Assembly: GCF_000321225.1 (NCBI RefSeq)
Contig: NW_004450467.1
Location: 1,426,654 to 1,490,653 of the forward strand
Direction of reading: 5' to 3'
Length of the DNA: 64,000 bases
Origin: Odobenus rosmarus divergens
Lineage: Eukaryota; Chordata; Mammalia; Carnivora; Odobenidae
Of the stretch, positions 61,495 through 64,000 are shown piece by piece (positions within the stretch are counted from its first letter, which is position 1; each line of letters opens with the position of its first letter). The notes under the pieces were generated by a model, which was given only the letters and a program-made list of their open reading frames with translations, was not told the origin of the DNA and ran no database searches. The translations under genes were made by a program, and so were the position numbers.

Positions 61495-61830
61495 CCCCAT
61501 TTGGGGGTGGGGGGAGTGAAGGAAGTGAGGGCTGTGTGGGGGGCTGGCTCTGTGGAGCTGTACAGAAATGTGGGAGGCGGGATGGGGATATGTGGGAACG
61601 TACAGGGGGTACTAAGGAAGTAGGAGTCACGGAGGTATGGGAGGGACGTATGATGGATTTAGAGGGATGTGAGGAATTATGAGGGTTCCTAAGGGTTTTA
61701 GGGGGTAGGAAGGTTGAAGGATATCGTGGGGGAGCACTATGTATTGAATCATTATGTTGTACACCTGAAATTAATATAACACTGTATATTAACTCTACTG
61801 AAATTAATAAAAATAAATAAAAAATAAAGA
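61495..61830 (+). mobile_element. L1 3' end with G-rich 3' UTR
   Basis: A strongly G-biased plus strand (61500-61730) is followed by TTATGTTGTACACCTGAAAT, ATATAACACTGTATATTAAC and an AATAAA-rich tail, the terminus of another L1 family of carnivores. Its left edge is uncertain. Confidence 0.85.
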
Positions 61831-62703
61831 GCATTGTATCAGATAGAAAAAAATGCACTATATAAAATCATCTTTCTCAAGAACAAAAATTAAAATTGAA
61901 GATTTAAATTACTATATTTATGGCAATCTCCCTGTATTTTAAATAAATTAAGCTGACTTTCCTCACAAATTCATGAACTCAAAGTTGGTTAGCCCAAATA
62001 TTTAATTAAGATCAGGAGTTTTATAGTACAGTTGTTTCACAGCATTTTGGGACCTGAGAGATAGATTACTGAAAATGAAATCAGGATGTCATTACATTTC
62101 CTCTTTGAAACTACAAAAGACAAGTACCAGTCTTATTTCCAGAAGTATGATCTCTATGCCTGTTTTTTACCAACAAGAGTCCCATGAAATCGAGCACAGA
62201 TAGGAACTGAAAATTGAAAAACATACACAAATGTACATATTTCTTATCCAGGTCCCTGAATAGTTTTCTCTTTGTTTTCAAAATTTCCCTGCCATACTTT
62301 ATCGCTTTTCTAGCAGATGGCAGTGTGTCTGAATGTACAGCATCAGTGTTTCCACAAGCATCATACTGCATAAAAATGTGCATAATCTGGTTGACCCCTC
62401 CTGGGTTTCTCACGTCATGGATATTTTAATTTCTAGCCCATTTTGAAGAATGGGTCAGCCTTTGACTAATGCCAAACCTCGAACATATTTTTAGTTTCAG
62501 CTTTCTCTTAGTACCCAAATGAACAGTTACTGTGCACAAAATTTTCTACCCCTCTTTCAGTTCATTTGGCAACATTCAGAACTGCATATGAGACTTTTCT
62601 TTCCCAGTAAGATGTGTGTTGTTCACTTACCCACATAAATATAATATAATTCTAAAGTTATACATTTCTGAGTTTCTGATTTCAGAGCATTTTATCTTCA
62701 CGT
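61831..62703. other. Unique intronic sequence next to the GPR158 exon
   Basis: No repeats recognised, as is common close to exons. A 100-codon minus-strand frame at 62111-62413 lacks splice context and motif. Confidence 0.5.
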
Positions 62704-62709
62704 TCTTAC
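62704..62709 (-). promoter_or_regulatory. GPR158: Splice donor of the GPR158 exon
   Basis: The exon ends CAGAG and the intron opens GTAAGA, a close match to the U1 snRNA consensus. It ends a run of 35 complete codons, so the downstream intron is phase 0. Confidence 0.88.
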
Positions 62710-62815
62710 CTCTGAATTGTTAAGGTGACATTTGTGAGTTCCTGAAAACCAGCCATCACTTGAACATTGGTCAATGTCCACTTTCTGAAGATTTATGTCA
62801 ACTTTCATAACACCC
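62710..62815 (-). CDS. GPR158: GPR158 internal coding exon (extracellular segment after the Cache domain)
   Basis: This is a 106-nt exon. The first base finishes a codon split with the previous exon (phase 2 intron upstream); the other 105 bases are 35 open codons ending at a codon boundary (phase 0 intron downstream). The peptide starts GVMKVDINLQKVDIDQC and continues SSDGWFSGTHKCHLNNSE, which I recognise from mammalian GPR158. It covers the junction between the extracellular Cache domain and the Cys-rich EGF-like stalk; two cysteines and an NNS glycosylation sequon are visible. GPR158 is a class C receptor of the neuronal plasma membrane that binds RGS7-Gbeta5 and has been reported to respond to glycine. 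The paralogue GPR179 is the main alternative, but the sequence agrees better with GPR158. Codons look intact, with no frameshift or stop. Confidence 0.93.
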
Positions 62816-62838
62816 CTTAAAAACAGAGAAAGATAAGA
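62816..62838 (-). promoter_or_regulatory. GPR158: Splice acceptor of the GPR158 exon
   Basis: Read on the minus strand, the intron ends TCTTTCTCTGTTTTTAAG: a continuous pyrimidine-rich tract directly before the AG, which sits at 62816-62817. A GATTAAT stretch about 30 bases upstream of the AG could serve as branch point. The next AG in the 3' direction lies well inside the exon, so the start of the exon is unambiguous. Confidence 0.88.
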
Positions 62839-63014
62839 ACAAATTAATCTGAGGCTTTACAATTTCTAATTATGTATTCCATCCCAGAAATCAGATAAAT
62901 CAACATAAAGAGTGCACTAAAAATGTTCACATTGCCCAGTCATATTCAACTAAAATGTGCCAAGTGAAGATAGGGACACGATACAACAGAATCAACAAGT
63001 ATTAGTTTTACCTA

Positions 63015-63125
63015 AGTCCCAAAAGGCATGGACCCTGTATTGTTCACTGTCTTCAGCTCCCTACATAATGCCTAGCACATAGAGGTGCTCAATAAATATT
63101 TGTGGATTGACTGAACTCCAGGTAG
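63015..63125 (+). mobile_element. L2 3' end
   Basis: GCATGGACCCTGTATTGTTC, TAATGCCTAGCACATAGAGG and TGCTCAATAAATATTTGTGG are the classical L2 3' terminus. Confidence 0.85.
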
Positions 63126-64000
63126 TATTGCTCTAGACATGGTAGCAAAGTCAACTCTAAAATAACACCTGCTCCCAGTACTCCTTCTATTAAAGTAAAC
63201 CAAAGCAAAGCCCTCATCTCCTTTCTTTCTATTCCAATTTACCTATGCAGGACCAGGGATGGGGTTGGGGTGGGGGGAGAGAATCTCTCTCCTCTGATCT
63301 TCTATCACAATGACTGTAAACAGCGCTTTAGGTCTCCCAGTGTTCCACACCAGAGATTTGCACCAACTACAGAAGTGCTGATTAACATTTTTCTTCTCTT
63401 AAATCTAGAAACAAAAACACTGCACTTCACTTAGCCATTTGAGAAAAATCACTAAGAAAGAGAACTCACAAATTCAGAGCCAAAAGCAAAACTGCAAAGA
63501 AAGCTCAGATTTTACCTCAAATTTCTCTATTTTCTCCAACTAATCTTCCTACATTTTCCTAAGATCCCTCTCTTCTATTTTTCAGCACCATGAGCACTAC
63601 TAGCAGCAGAAACATTTTTCCTATAGTGAACGGTCACACCTGTACTTCATTAAAGTAAATATTCTGTGTCCTAGGCCCTAAAGCTCAAATCTTTGTAATG
63701 TCATTTTTCACAAACTTGAGTAAAATCTAAACACATTAAAATCCACTAAAAGTAAAAACACATTTTTAAGGTCTCCTCTTCCTAATTTAAACTATTTTCA
63801 TTATGTTTTATTAAATATGTACAAATATAGGGTTAGGCTCAAATTTTTCATATTATAGTTCTTGTAGCTACAAAAAACACCCACAAAATTATAAAGTAAG
63901 TGCAAACAAAACTATAAAGTCAACAAAACTTAAATTTAAAATATTAATTTAAAAACACCAATGATTATGCTTTGCCAAACTAAATCACCTCTCACAAAAG
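63126..64000. other. Unassigned upstream intron sequence
   Basis: A G-rich patch near 63258-63280 is the only visible feature. Confidence 0.5.

Larger units (their letters stand above)
1..64000 (-). other. GPR158: GPR158 locus, mostly intronic (partial gene)
   Basis: One exon at 62710-62815 (minus strand) matches GPR158, so I read the whole window as part of this gene in antisense orientation. The upstream intron occupies 62816-64000, and positions 62709 down to 1 lie in the following intron, which must exceed 62.7 kb because I could not find the next coding exon. GPR158 is known in mammals as a very long gene with few exons, which fits. The assignment of the far left end to this intron is inference: an overlooked short exon or gene boundary cannot be excluded by eye. 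No CpG island, promoter or polyadenylation site that belongs to the gene was recognised. Confidence 0.75.

Noticed and set aside
61388..61858. 156-codon minus-strand frame rich in proline and serine
   Set aside because: It is the antisense reading of the G-rich L1 3' UTR, where C-rich text has few stop codons.
62111..62413. 100-codon minus-strand frame near the GPR158 exon, considered as a further exon
   Set aside because: No matching acceptor/donor pair and no similarity to GPR158.

Overview
The window is intronic DNA of a placental carnivore, packed with repeats and holding one recognisable coding exon. The tRNA-derived SINEs (heads reading ggggCACCTGGGTGGCTCAG, tails of AATAAA repeats and poly-A) and the L1 3' ends (stem TGATTAACATAACATAATAA) are CanSINE and carnivore L1 types. 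The SINE bodies look like the bear/seal/mustelid (arctoid) form rather than the dog or cat form. That last point is recalled family knowledge, not a computed match.

The only functional coding segment I can support is a 106-nt exon on the minus strand at 62710-62815. It translates to a segment I recognise as the extracellular part of GPR158 (orphan class C GPCR / metabotropic glycine receptor), just after the Cache domain. A pyrimidine-rich acceptor and a consensus GTAAGA donor flank it. The window is therefore read as GPR158 in antisense orientation: 62816-64000 is the end of the upstream intron, and 62709 down to 1 is at least 62.7 kb of the next intron. I could not find the next exon.

Layout: 1-5250 stacked old L1 fragments in both orientations with a MIR. 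5.9-7.85 kb an antisense L1 carrying a nested L1 with an apparent 3' transduction. 7.85-14.3 kb mostly unassigned sequence with MIRs, a MER5-like element, an antisense L1 at 9.7 kb and an L2. 14.3-23.4 kb L1, MIR, L2, an antisense MLT1 LTR and two CanSINE loci. 23.4-25.8 kb a sense L1 with a hAT insert. 26.8-28.2 kb a CR1/L3 remnant, a SINE and an MLT1 LTR. 29.65-30.03 kb a processed pseudogene of MRPS25. 32.6-34 kb L2 and a nested SINE pair. 35.3-41.9 kb a long old antisense L1 that has taken at least five later insertions. 42-48.9 kb MER3, MIR, L1 5' sequence, an odd 24-bp inverted repeat, a SINE doublet sharing three target-site copies, and a hAT element. 51.2 kb a complete Tigger MITE. 52.8-57.6 kb CR1/L3 remnants, a MIR with an inverted CanSINE pair, L1, L2 and MER3. 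59.3-61.8 kb SINE, L2 and a G-rich L1 3' end.

There is no bacterial or viral gene system, CRISPR array, tRNA or rRNA gene. Most open reading frames of 60-180 codons are L1 remnants or chance frames. No previously undescribed gene system was found. The points most worth checking are the GPR158 exon assignment, the MRPS25 retrocopy, several retrotransposition events that can be read to the base, and the unexplained inverted repeat at 42.66/43.16 kb.
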